Below, piece after piece: positions 35,587-44,555 of a stretch of DNA of 64,000 nucleotides. The notes beneath the pieces were generated by a model, which did not search any database, was not told the DNA's origin, and worked only from the letters and a program-made list of their open reading frames with translations. The stretch's first letter is position 1; every line of letters starts with the position of its first letter. Made by a program: the position numbers and the translations under genes. The stretch is from JAHFUA01 sp963808725 (lineage in GTDB: Bacteria; Acidobacteriota; Terriglobia; Terriglobales; Acidobacteriaceae). The DNA is taken from the NCBI GenBank assembly GCA_963808725.1, contig CAWEGO010000002.1, positions 1,302,001 to 1,366,000 on the forward strand, read 5' to 3'.

Positions 35587-36800
35587 ATGAAGCGGCTGGC
35601 GCGCTGTTTCCCCCTGCTGCTGGTCGGCGCCTTGGTGTTGAGCGGGTGTGAACGCGGCAGCCAGCAGGAAACCAGCAATACCTTCAAGATTGGCGTCATC
35701 ACTTCTCTGACCGGGCAGGCGGCGGCCTTCGGCCAGGCCCATAAGAATGGCTACACCGTCGCGTTGAATGATCTGAACGCCAAGGGCGGCGTCATGGGCA
35801 AGAAGATCGAACTGATCTATTACGACGACCAGAGCCGTCCCGACCAGGCGGTGCAGGGCGTCAACAAGCTGGTGGACCAGGACCACGTGCCCATCATCCT
35901 GGGAGCGTACTCCAGCGAGAACACGCGCGCCATCGTGCCCGCCGTCGACCAGAAGCAGGTCCCGCTGGTGATGCCGACCGCGACCGCCGACAACGTCATC
36001 CAGACTGGCTCGCCCTGGGCCTTCCGCATCTGCGCCGGATCGGGGGCATACGCTACCACCACTATCGACTTCCTGAAGGCCGTGAACGCTCCCAAGACCA
36101 TGGCCATCGTTTATGAGAACACCAACTTCGGACAGGCCAATGGGCAGGCCATGGAGAAGGCCGCCAAAGCGAACGGCTTCGACGTGGTCGATACCGAGGC
36201 TTACCAGGCCAGCTCTCCTGATTACAAGGCGCTGCTGCAGCGGGTGAAGGCGAAGAATCCGGCGGTCATCTATTTCGCCTCCTACCTGCTCGATGCCAGC
36301 ACCCTGATGCGGCAGGCGGCGCAGGTCAACCTGAACCCGCAGTTCTACACCTCGGCCGGCACCGGTTTCGCCGCTGCCGAGTTTCCCACTAAGGATAAGG
36401 GCGCCGGGCCTTACGCGGAATACACCTTCTCGGTCTCGCAATGGCTGCCCACGGCGCATTGGCAGGGCTCGAAGGAATTCGACGAGGCGTTCTTCAAGCT
36501 GACAGGCACGCACCCGGCGTACCACGCGATGGAGGCTTACGCAGCTCTGCTCACCGCGGTGGCCGCCATCAACCAGGCGAACTCGGCGCAGCCCGCCGCC
36601 ATTCGCGACGCGCTGAAGAAGATCAATCTGCCGGACACGCCGTTCGGGCCGATCCACTTCGATTTGCACGGGCAGAACCTCACCCGGTGCTGATCACGCA
36701 GGTGCTGGATGGACAATACAAAGTGGTCTATCCGCCCGACGCCGCCGAAGCCAAGCCGGTGATCCCCACGCCGCCGTGGAATAAGCGCCAGGGGCTGTGA
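35587..36800 (+). CDS. livJ: Branched-chain amino-acid-type ABC substrate-binding lipoprotein, tail frameshifted
   Basis: A periplasmic type I binding protein with lipobox LSGC (C21), so a lipoprotein. The mature part matches the Leu/Ile/Val-binding family: FKIGVITSLTGQAAAFGQ, GKKIELIYYDDQS, ILGAYSSENT, SFAS-like YFASYLLD. The uncorrected frame stops at 36693; one missing base near 36680 moves to the frame encoding HPVLITQVLDGQYKVV and ending at 36800 (404 residues). First gene of livJHMGF. Confidence 0.85.
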
Positions 36801-36805
36801 TGCGA

Positions 36806-36870
36806 GCACTCAGCGATCAGCACTCAGCAGTCAGCCCGGGCTGGGTGCTGAGTGCTGACTGCTGAGTGCT
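36806..36870. repeat. Intergenic repeat of ACTCAGC words
   Basis: GCACTCAGC and CAGTCAGC words run into their complements GCTGAGTGC and GCTGACTGC around CCCGGGCTGGG. The result is an extended imperfect hairpin between livJ and livH. A short copy of the same words lies at about 51770-51790. Confidence 0.75.
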
Positions 36871-36894
36871 TCCGGAAGTAGTGTAGGAGAAAGT

Positions 36895-37770
36895 TTGGAC
36901 TTCTACGCAGCTCTCCAGGCGGTGATCAACGGCCTGCTGACCGGCGCTCTCTACGCGCTGGTTGGCATGGGCCTGGCGCTGATCTTCGGGGTAATGCGCA
37001 TCGTGAACTTCGCCCACGGCGCCTTCATGATGCTGGGCATGTACGCCACCTACGTGCTCTTCACCCGCACCCAAATGAGTCCCTATTGCTGTTCATCGTC
37101 TGCGGCATCGTGCTGTTGTTTTTGGCTACGGCATCTACTTTGGCTTGCTGCGGCCCATCCACGGGAAGTCGGATTTCATGCAGATCCTGCTCACGCTGGG
37201 CATTGGGCTGATCGCGACGGATGCGTGCTGCTGGTCTTCGGCGCCGATTATCACCAGATCAACATTCCGCTGCTGGGGAAAAACTTCCACCTCGGATCGC
37301 ACATCAGTGTCAACGCGCCCTGGGTGGTATCGTTCGGCATCGCGGTGGTGCTCGCGTTCGCACTTTATTTGTTTGTGACGCGAACGATGTTCGGCCGCGC
37401 CGCGCGCGCCATCGCGCAGAACCGCATACGCCGCGCCGCTGATGGGAATCAATGTATTCCGGGTGCAGGCAATTGCCTTCGCGAATCGGCATCGCCGCCG
37501 CCGGGATCGCCGGCGGCCCTGCTGCTGCCGGTCTTCTATATATATCCTGAGGTGGGCGACCCGTTCACGCTCAAGGCATTCGTGATGGTAGTGCTGGGAG
37601 GGATGGAGTCGATTGTGGGCGCCGCGCTTGCCGGACTGGTGCTGGGCGTCGTGGAAAGTCTCACCAGCCTTTATTGGGGCAATGAGTGGGCGCTGGCGGT
37701 GGACTTCGTGATCTTTCTGCTGGTGCTCTCGCTGAAGCCGAGCGGCATCTTCGGGAGTCAGAAAGCATGA
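36895..37770 (+). pseudogene. livH: Branched-chain amino-acid-type ABC permease LivH, scrambled by several indels
   Basis: TTG start at 36895 after TAGGAGAA. The first 55 residues (ALQAVINGLLTGALYALVGMG, MRIVNFAHGAFMMLG) are a proper LivH N-terminus. Then homology jumps frames repeatedly: LLLFIVCGIVL and GYGIYFGLLRPIHGKSDFMQ in two other frames (37080-37215), back to frame for INIPLLGKNF, out again for LMGINVFRVQAIAFA (about 37440-37480) and back for LLLPVFYIYPEVGDPF to the end. About six single-base indels explain this. The frame still stays open, so a translated product would have scrambled inner helices. Its stop overlaps livM (ATGA). Confidence 0.85.
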
Positions 37771-38738
37771 AGCGCTCCCACCTGCTGGCTGCGGTCATGG
37801 TCTTGGTGCTGTCATTGCTGTTGCCGCTGGTGGTCGAGACGGGTTACGCGCTGCAAATACTGTTCCGCATCTACCTGTTCGCGGCGCTGGGGCTGGCATG
37901 GAACCTGATTGGCGGATACGCTGGCCAGCTCTCGCTCGGCCACGCCGCCTATTTCGGTGCCGGAGCTTACGGGCTGGCGCTGTTCTCGGGCAAGCTGGGC
38001 ATGTCACCATGGCTGGCGGCATTCATGGGCGTGGTGGTGGCGCTCGCGTGCGCGCTGCTGATCGGAGGAGTTTCGTTCCGGCTGCGCGGACCCTACTTCG
38101 TGCTGGCGACGATTGCCTTCGCCGAAGTGCTGCGGCTGATCGCCAAGAACCTGCCCAACGTGACCGGCGGCGACGTCGGGGTGCAAGTGCCGGCTCTGTT
38201 CCACGGCAACGTGAACCGCGCCTTCTACTGGGCGGCGGTCACGCTGGCAGCGCTGGCTTTTGCCACGACGGTGGCGATTTCCCGCGCCAGGTTCGGTTAT
38301 TGCCTGATGGCCATCCGCGAAGACGAAGACGCGGCGCTTTCGGTCGGTATTGGCGCCGCTAGGACCAAGCTCGTGGCCCTGCTGGTCAGCGCCGCGCTGA
38401 CGGCCCTGGCCGGGGCGCTCTACGCCAGCCTCTTCCTTTATATCGTGCCGGATCAGGTGCTCTCGATCGATGTCTCCAACGAGATCGCCATCGTCGCCAT
38501 GCTGGGCGGCGCGGGCACGATGCTGGGGCCGATCGTCGGCTCGGTGGTGCTCGAGTCGGCATCGGAATTATTCAAGGACATATTCAAAGAAGCGCACCTG
38601 CTGATTTATGGCGTGCTTCTGGTGGTGGTAGTGCTGTTTTTGCCGGAAGGGATCGTCGGCACGCTGGCGGCATTCCTGCGCCGGCGCGCGATGTTCGGCG
38701 GAGGCAAGGTGGGCGTTAAGGGCGTGGCGGTGGATTAG
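37767..38738 (+). CDS. livM: Branched-chain amino-acid-type ABC permease LivM
   Basis: A 323-residue inner-membrane permease with about eight to nine helices, starting MKRSHLLAAVMVLVLS at the ATGA overlap with livH. Typical blocks: WNLIGGYAGQLSLGHAAYFG, GPYFVLATIAFAEVLRL and the coupling-helix region FGYCLMAIREDEDAALSVG. Intact, unlike livH. It should pair with LivH and the ATPases LivG and LivF. Confidence 0.93.
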   Translation: MKRSHLLAAVMVLVLSLLLPLVVETGYALQILFRIYLFAALGLAWNLIGGYAGQLSLGHAAYFGAGAYGLALFSGKLGMSPWLAAFMGVVVALACALLIGGVSFRLRGPYFVLATIAFAEVLRLIAKNLPNVTGGDVGVQVPALFHGNVNRAFYWAAVTLAALAFATTVAISRARFGYCLMAIREDEDAALSVGIGAARTKLVALLVSAALTALAGALYASLFLYIVPDQVLSIDVSNEIAIVAMLGGAGTMLGPIVGSVVLESASELFKDIFKEAHLLIYGVLLVVVVLFLPEGIVGTLAAFLRRRAMFGGGKVGVKGVAVD

Positions 38739-38748
38739 GGGAAGGATT

Positions 38749-39483
38749 ATGTCTCTTCTGGAGATCGATCACGTCAGCAAGCGCTTTGGCGGCCTGCGCG
38801 CCGTCAACAATGTGGCCTTCGCGATCGAGGAGAACGAGATTGCGTTCATCGTGGGTCCGAACGGCGCCGGCAAAACCACCCTGTTCAACCTGATCACCGG
38901 AGTCTTCCACCCCGACGAAGGCAGCATCCGCTTTCAGGGACACGACATCACGCATATCAGCCCCAACCACGCCGCACGCCTCGGCATCGGACGCACCTTC
39001 CAGCTCGTCAAGCCGCTGCGCAACCTCACGGTGCTGGAAAACGTGATGCTGGGCGCGTTCCTGCACACGTCGAGCCCATCGAAGGCCGCCGAGCAGGCGC
39101 GGGAGGTGCTGAAGTACCTGCAGATGGAAAAGGCGATGCACTTCACCGCCAGCGGATTGCCGGTCGCCATGCTGAAGCGTCTGGAGATCGCGCGCGCCTT
39201 GGCCACCAAGCCGCGGCTGATCCTGCTCGATGAGGTGGTGGCCGGGCTCTCGACGACCGAGGCGCTGGGACTGGCGGAGCTGCTCAAGCAGCTCCCGGAG
39301 TGGGGCGTGGCGGCGGTGGGCGGAGTGGAGCACGTGATGCAGGTGGTGATGAGCATCGCTCATCGCGTGGTAGTGCTCGATCACGGCACGCAGATCGCCG
39401 AGGGCAAGCCGCAGGAAGTGGTGCGCATGCCGGCGGTTATCGAAGCCTATCTCGGCGCCAAATACAGGGAGCTGGGATTATGA
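38749..39483 (+). CDS. livG: ABC transporter ATPase LivG
   Basis: A 244-residue ATPase: Walker A GPNGAGKTT, Q-loop in GRTFQLVKPL, Walker B LILLDEVVAG. The signature is LPVAMLKRLEIARAL instead of LSYGQQRRLEIARAL, an atypical but coherent variant at an otherwise conserved site. It would energise the livHM importer. Its stop overlaps the livF start by ATGA. Confidence 0.93.
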   Translation: MSLLEIDHVSKRFGGLRAVNNVAFAIEENEIAFIVGPNGAGKTTLFNLITGVFHPDEGSIRFQGHDITHISPNHAARLGIGRTFQLVKPLRNLTVLENVMLGAFLHTSSPSKAAEQAREVLKYLQMEKAMHFTASGLPVAMLKRLEIARALATKPRLILLDEVVAGLSTTEALGLAELLKQLPEWGVAAVGGVEHVMQVVMSIAHRVVVLDHGTQIAEGKPQEVVRMPAVIEAYLGAKYRELGL

Positions 39484-40202
39484 GCGAGCCGCTGCTGGTG
39501 ATGGACGACGTGCAGGCCGCTTATGGCGACTTCCAAGCGCTGTTCAACATCACCCTGCACGTGAACGAAGGCGAAATCGTCACGCTGGTCGGGGCCAACG
39601 GCGCGGGCAAAACCACGACCCTGCGCGTCATCTCCGGTCTGCTGCATACGCAAAAGGGCACGATGCGCTTCCATGGCCAGGACATCTCGCGCACCCCGCC
39701 GCACCGGATCGTGGAACTCGGCATCAGCCACGTACCCGAAGGACGACAACTCTTTCCCCACATGACTGTCGAGGAGAACCTGGCGCTGGGCAGCTACATC
39801 GGCCGCGCCCGTCCCAGGCTCAAGGAATCCATGGAAGAGCAGTTCGCGTTCTTCCCCCGCCTGAAAGAACGGCGCAAACAGCTCGCCGGCACGCTCTCCG
39901 GAGGCGAGCAGCAGATGGTGGCCATCGCCCGCGGCTTGATGAACCAGCCCAAGCTGTTGCTGCTCGACGAGCCTTCGCTGGGCCTCGCGCCCAAGATCGT
40001 GGAAGAAGTCTTCAAAAAAATTCAGGAGATCGGCAAGCGCGGCCTCACCGTGCTGATCGTCGAGCAGAACGTGGTGGACGGCCTCAGCATCTCGAATCGC
40101 GGCTATGTGGTGGAGAATGGCGCGGTCGAACTGGGGATCGGCACCTCCGCGCAGGAGTTGTTGGGCAACGAGCGGCTAAGGTCGGCGTATTTGGGGCTGT
40201 GA
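39480..40202 (+). CDS. livF: ABC transporter ATPase LivF
   Basis: A 240-residue ATPase with Walker A GANGAGKTT, standard signature LSGGEQQM, Walker B LLLLDEPSLGL and the H-loop shifted to VEQN as in LivF proteins. Last gene of livJHMGF; the start ATG 39480 overlaps the livG stop, indicating translational coupling. Confidence 0.94.
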   Translation: MSEPLLVMDDVQAAYGDFQALFNITLHVNEGEIVTLVGANGAGKTTTLRVISGLLHTQKGTMRFHGQDISRTPPHRIVELGISHVPEGRQLFPHMTVEENLALGSYIGRARPRLKESMEEQFAFFPRLKERRKQLAGTLSGGEQQMVAIARGLMNQPKLLLLDEPSLGLAPKIVEEVFKKIQEIGKRGLTVLIVEQNVVDGLSISNRGYVVENGAVELGIGTSAQELLGNERLRSAYLGL

Positions 40203-40585
40203 GCGGGCTGCTCTCCCTCCCAGCACGTCATCTTCGCCGATCAGTGCATTCCTTACGAGCACACTCTTCCGAAAGCCCGTAAGGGCGATATTTGTTTGAG
40301 CCCAGCGCGTCAGCGCTGGGATAGGAATCAAGAGACGACCCGAGCCCCGCAGGGGCGGCACAGGAAATTTCGAGGAGAACCGAAGGTGTCGCCCTCCGGG
40401 CTCATTCTCCTTGTCCACGCCTTCCCAGCGCTCACGCGCTGGGCTCACACAAATGTCGCCCTGACGGGCTCCCGAGCCGTGCTCAGCCACAGCAACCGCG
40501 GTCTGCTGAGGCTTGGGGTGCGCAGTAGCCGGTTCTCCTACGGGATTGGATTAGTTCCCTTTTTAAGGCCGACCAGAGGCCGGTC
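40203..40585. repeat. Large inverted-repeat block after livF
   Basis: No gene. From 40269 the words AGCCCGTAAGGGCGA, ATATTTGTTTGAGCCCAGCG and CGTCAGCGCTGGGA appear, and from about 40428 their complements in reverse order (TCCCAGCGCT, GCGCTGGGCTCACACAAATG, TCGCCCTGACGGGCT). The middle contains GCCCCGCAGGGGCGGCACAGG. The whole forms a cruciform-like structure of about 205 bp. A shorter relative lies at 57305-57378. Confidence 0.8.
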
Positions 40586-41731
40586 TTACGGGTTGGCGGT
40601 GGGAAGAAAGATGGAGACGGTAGTCCCGCTCTGGCCGTGCCGGGAGCTGGTGCGGACGCGGATGCGGCCGCTGTGCCGCAGCACGATCTCGCGGGTCAGC
40701 CACAACCCCAGGCCGGTGCCGGCGTCCCGCTTGGTGGTGAAGAAGGGTTCGAAGATGCGCTTGCGGTGTTGCGGGTCGATGCCCAGGCCGCCGTCGGCGA
40801 CGGTCACCATGATTCCAGGCATACCGCAGCGCCAATCGCGACCGCGGCTGACGCGCAGCACCAGGTCGCCGCCGTCGGGAACGGCGTCGATGGCGTTGGC
40901 CACCAGATTGGAGAAGGCCTGGCGCAGCTCGCCGGGGCGGGCATGGATGGGGCCGTTGAACCGCACCTGCTTCACCAGCCGGATGTTTTTGGCGTTGACC
41001 TTGTCCTGGTAGAGCGCCAGGGCATCATCCAGGATGGCGGCGATGCTGGTGGTGGTGCGCTCGGTGGCGCCGCGGAAGAATCCCAGCGTCTGGCGGGTGA
41101 TGCTGGCCACACGGGCGACCTGCTGCTCGGCCAGCAGCAACATTTCGCGCAGGGCGGGGGTGACCTCGGCATGAGTGCGCGCCAGAAACAGGGTGTTGGT
41201 CACGGCCTCCAGCGGGTTGTTGATCTCATGTGCGATGGTGGCGGCCAGGCGCCCCACCGCCGCCAGCTTCTCGGCGCGCAACATGACTTCCTGGGCATGC
41301 TTGGCCTCGGTGATGTCAATGACCGTGCCCAGCATCGCTTCCGGCTGCCCGCGCTCGGCAGGCAGCACGGTGACGTTCTCCAGGATGATGACGGCTGTGC
41401 CGTCCTTCTTGCGCAACGTGAGTTCCAGGTTGCGCACCGACCCCTGCGCCCGCAGCTTCTCCACATAGCTCTGGCGATCGGCGGGATCGAAATAGTAGTC
41501 CACCCCCGGCCGGCGCACGATCTCGTCCGGCGAGTCGTAGCCGAAGATGCGTGCGAACGACAGGTTGCACTCCAGCATCTCCCCGTCGAGGGTGGAGCAG
41601 AAGACGCCCGCCAGGTTCTGGTCGAACAGCATGCGCCAGAGTTCGCCGGTCTCCCGCATCCACAGATAGGCGCGTGCCGTGGCAGCGGCAGTAGCGCTGC
41701 CGGGCGGATTGGCTGGGCCGGAATCCCTCAT
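40586..41731 (-). CDS. PAS-domain sensor histidine kinase
   Basis: A 381-residue soluble kinase. A PAS domain spans about 28-145 (LAGVFCSTLDGEMLECN, ARIFGYDSPDEI, ending DITEAKHAQE). The HisKA box has H168 in ATIAHEINNPLEAV. The ATPase has the N box NLVANAIDAV, G1 VADGGLGI, F box FEPFFTTK and G2 GTGLGLW. No membrane helix, so it senses a cytosolic signal. No response regulator is adjacent, making it an orphan kinase. Confidence 0.92.
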   Translation of the reverse strand: MRDSGPANPPGSATAAATARAYLWMRETGELWRMLFDQNLAGVFCSTLDGEMLECNLSFARIFGYDSPDEIVRRPGVDYYFDPADRQSYVEKLRAQGSVRNLELTLRKKDGTAVIILENVTVLPAERGQPEAMLGTVIDITEAKHAQEVMLRAEKLAAVGRLAATIAHEINNPLEAVTNTLFLARTHAEVTPALREMLLLAEQQVARVASITRQTLGFFRGATERTTTSIAAILDDALALYQDKVNAKNIRLVKQVRFNGPIHARPGELRQAFSNLVANAIDAVPDGGDLVLRVSRGRDWRCGMPGIMVTVADGGLGIDPQHRKRIFEPFFTTKRDAGTGLGLWLTREIVLRHSGRIRVRTSSRHGQSGTTVSIFLPTANP

Positions 41732-41769
41732 CGATAATTGCCAATAAAATGAAATTATAGTCCAACGCT

Positions 41770-43509
41770 TCAGTGTCCGTCGCCCGGGGTGTCGCCGCGG
41801 TGCGGACGGGGCGCAAGCTGTTCGGCGGTTACGTAGAGCGGCTCGATGTCCACGGGAATGTCGGCCAGCGTGTCCAGCACCCGGCGCATCTCCGGACGGA
41901 CCACGCCCATGCGGTCGAGCAGGCGTTTGGCGCCGGCATAGTCGCCGGTGGCTTCCAGCGTCAGCAGGTCGTGATCGAGGTCGCGCACCGCCTGTTTCAT
42001 CTTCCCGAAATCAATGGTGAACCTGCCGTCGGGCCGGGCGGACACCGCTCCCTTATCCATTAAATAGTTGATCTGCATCGCCTGCCCGCGGGCGTGCGCC
42101 TCGGTGGCGCCGAAACGCAGGCTGCGAAAGGAGGAGGCGACATACGTGGTATAGAGGTTCTTCTCGGTCAGCCCGGCCAGGGGCTTGCCCGGAGCCGCTT
42201 CTCCGTGATCGATCAGAAACTGCAGCGCGAACAGCCCGGTCACATCGGCCTTGGCCTCTTCCAGCGGACCGTAGAATTCCTTCAACTCCAGCCGCGGTGT
42301 GGACGCGGGCTTGCGCACCGTGGCCGCGATCTGGTGCGGCCCCAGCCCGTGCATGAGCTCGTGCGCCACCGTGTGGGTGAAGAACGCCTGGAAGTTCACC
42401 TCGCCTTGCGCCTCGGCGGGCAGCACACGGCGCGAGATGGGGACAAGCACGCTGTTGAACTTGGCTTCCTGGATGTTCCGCAGCATCACCCGCTTGCTGC
42501 CTTTCTCGTTCACCACCACTTCGTCGTTGGGCAGGTTATAGGCGGCGGCCTGCACTCCGCGTTCGCCGGCGGCCGAGACCACGTTCACCACTCGCATCGG
42601 TGACTGACTGCCCAGCTTGGGATTGCGGTACTGCTTGTCTTCCGGCAGGTTGTTCTCGATCTCCTGCAGGTGACGGCTGAAGAAGCCGAGCTTGGCAGTC
42701 TCGGCATCGTCGCGGAGATAGATGTAGGCTTCGAACGACGCCTTGTAGCCGAACAGCTCATCCATGTAGGTCTCGTAGGGCCCGATGGTGATGTCGAGGG
42801 GCGAGTCCACGTCCATCCAGTCCGCATCGCTCGGGCGGTACTCGTTGCTGATGAAGGCCTCGGCCCGCGAGTTCAGGAACTTCTTCAGGCTGTCGTTGGT
42901 GGTCAGGCCGGCGGCTTCGCGCAGCAAGGCGGCGGCACGGTTCAGGCCCTTGCGGTACTCGACGCTATAGGGAAAGATCACGAGCTTGCGGTCGGAGTGC
43001 TGGCGGCGGATGACGGTGAAGTATCCCTTGGCCTGCTCCTGCTCAGGGCCGTTCAGGGTTTTGAGCCAGGCTTCGAATTCCTGCTTGGACATATCCTCGG
43101 GATAGAAGTTGGCGCCCAGCGGCTTGCGTGTCGGAACGCCGGGGACGAATGCCTTTTCGCTGTCCAGCGCCGACCACGGCGACTTGTTGATCCGGAAGTA
43201 GTGCCGGCGGGCGCGGCCGAAGGGGGTACGATCCTCGCGCAACTTGGCGCGCTCGGCGTCGTTGCCACTCCACATCTGGTCCAGGAAGATCTCGTTCATG
43301 ACTCGTCCGGCTTCGATCAGCTTCACCAGCGCCTTCTGGTCGCCGGAGGAAAGCGAGGCGGTATCGACGCGCAGCTCGGTGGGCGCAAACCGCGCGGCCA
43401 TCTTTTCCAGTTCCGCCAGATCGGGAATATGTTCGGCGGAGAGAGCCGGCTTCGGCTGGACTGCCAGGAGCGCGGGCAAGAGCACGATGAGGCACAAGAG
43501 TCGTTTCAT
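41770..43509 (-). CDS. Exported M49-like zinc metallopeptidase
   Basis: A 579-residue precursor; the start at 43509 gives a signal peptide (RLLCLIVLLPALLAV). The zinc motif is HTVAHELMHGLGPH, and the second glutamate site EEAKADVTGLFAL follows about 50 residues later, the arrangement of M49/dipeptidyl-peptidase III relatives and of the peptidase-like part of plant NUDX3. It may cleave short peptides outside the cytoplasm; family assignment is by motif only. Confidence 0.7.
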   Translation of the reverse strand: MKRLLCLIVLLPALLAVQPKPALSAEHIPDLAELEKMAARFAPTELRVDTASLSSGDQKALVKLIEAGRVMNEIFLDQMWSGNDAERAKLREDRTPFGRARRHYFRINKSPWSALDSEKAFVPGVPTRKPLGANFYPEDMSKQEFEAWLKTLNGPEQEQAKGYFTVIRRQHSDRKLVIFPYSVEYRKGLNRAAALLREAAGLTTNDSLKKFLNSRAEAFISNEYRPSDADWMDVDSPLDITIGPYETYMDELFGYKASFEAYIYLRDDAETAKLGFFSRHLQEIENNLPEDKQYRNPKLGSQSPMRVVNVVSAAGERGVQAAAYNLPNDEVVVNEKGSKRVMLRNIQEAKFNSVLVPISRRVLPAEAQGEVNFQAFFTHTVAHELMHGLGPHQIAATVRKPASTPRLELKEFYGPLEEAKADVTGLFALQFLIDHGEAAPGKPLAGLTEKNLYTTYVASSFRSLRFGATEAHARGQAMQINYLMDKGAVSARPDGRFTIDFGKMKQAVRDLDHDLLTLEATGDYAGAKRLLDRMGVVRPEMRRVLDTLADIPVDIEPLYVTAEQLAPRPHRGDTPGDGH

Positions 43510-43630
43510 GGTCCCCCTGTTCCGGAGCCTCGGATTTTCCGGAAAAGCCGATGATAGCAGCTTGCGATGGAGGGAGCCGTTGACGTACCGCGGCATTGAC
43601 CTCTTTAGGTCGCCTGGGCAGGCTCACCTT

Positions 43631-44404
43631 CTACTGGGGAAGGAGCCAGTGATCGCTGCGGACTCGAGATTTGACCACGACCGTAGGAGCGGCCATTGAT
43701 CTGCGCCGGCCGGCTCGCTCTCCGCCAACTTTAGCTCCGTTTTTCGAATCATTTGCGACCACAGGGAGTCCGGATACTGAATTGAAGACCGCTCCCGCGT
43801 CCGCCTTAAAAATGAACCACGCGCCCGCTTCCACTTCCATCCGCAGTTGGTCGCTACCCCATCCGGCGTAGCCCAGATAAACATGAAAAACGCCAGGCTC
43901 GGGCCGCGCCGAGATGGTCTGTTCGAAGAGGGGCTTCGTGGAAATCAGATAAACCCCACCGAAAACGTGTTCAGCCCCTTCGAGCTTGGTGGGCGACCGG
44001 AACAACGCAAAGACCGCGGGAGTTTCAACCGGCCCCCCGAGATAGACGGGGTCGGACCGGTCTTTCGCCGCCTTGAGTCCCTCCAACACGCGCGAAATGG
44101 GGACATGGGAGCGCCGGTTGAGAATCAGTCCGACCACGCCTTCGGCATCGTAGTGAACCAGCAAGACCACGGTTTTTTCGAAATTCGGATCCCCAAGCTC
44201 CCGGCTCGCCACCAGCAACTTTCCCGCGCCCAGATCCTCGGCTTTCTTGGATTGGATCGGAAGAAAAACGGCCGGCGAGATTGGGCTCTGCGTACGGAAG
44301 GCGTTGTGCGAAGCCGGCGGTGCGGTCCCCGCCAGCAGCAGGGCAAGCGCCACGCCGCTCAACACAAGCTTGCCAACGGCTCTTGGATGGGCTGCCGTCA
44401 GCAT
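43631..44404 (-). CDS. YqgE/AlgH (UPF0301) family protein with signal-like N-terminus
   Basis: A 257-residue protein from ATG 44404. The core has AGKLLVASRELGDPNFEKTV, VVGLILNRRS and YLGYAGWGSDQLRMEVEAG, typical of YqgE. Unlike normal YqgE (about 190 residues, cytosolic) it has an N-terminal hydrophobic segment (LVLSGVALALLLAGTAPPA), suggesting export or anchoring, and a 30-residue polar tail. Function of the family is not settled. Confidence 0.85.
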   Translation of the reverse strand: MLTAAHPRAVGKLVLSGVALALLLAGTAPPASHNAFRTQSPISPAVFLPIQSKKAEDLGAGKLLVASRELGDPNFEKTVVLLVHYDAEGVVGLILNRRSHVPISRVLEGLKAAKDRSDPVYLGGPVETPAVFALFRSPTKLEGAEHVFGGVYLISTKPLFEQTISARPEPGVFHVYLGYAGWGSDQLRMEVEAGAWFIFKADAGAVFNSVSGLPVVANDSKNGAKVGGERAGRRRSMAAPTVVVKSRVRSDHWLLPQ

Positions 44405-44555
44405 CTTTATTCTCTCTCTTTCTCCCCGCCGTGGATTTGTGGCGAGTCGGCTGGCTTTGGACCTAATCGTGGCAATACGGCGGTTGAAAGTGTACATCCA
44501 TCGGCTGCAGCCGGGCGCGCTTTTCGCAGTCGACTCCGGTGAGGGACGCATTCAG

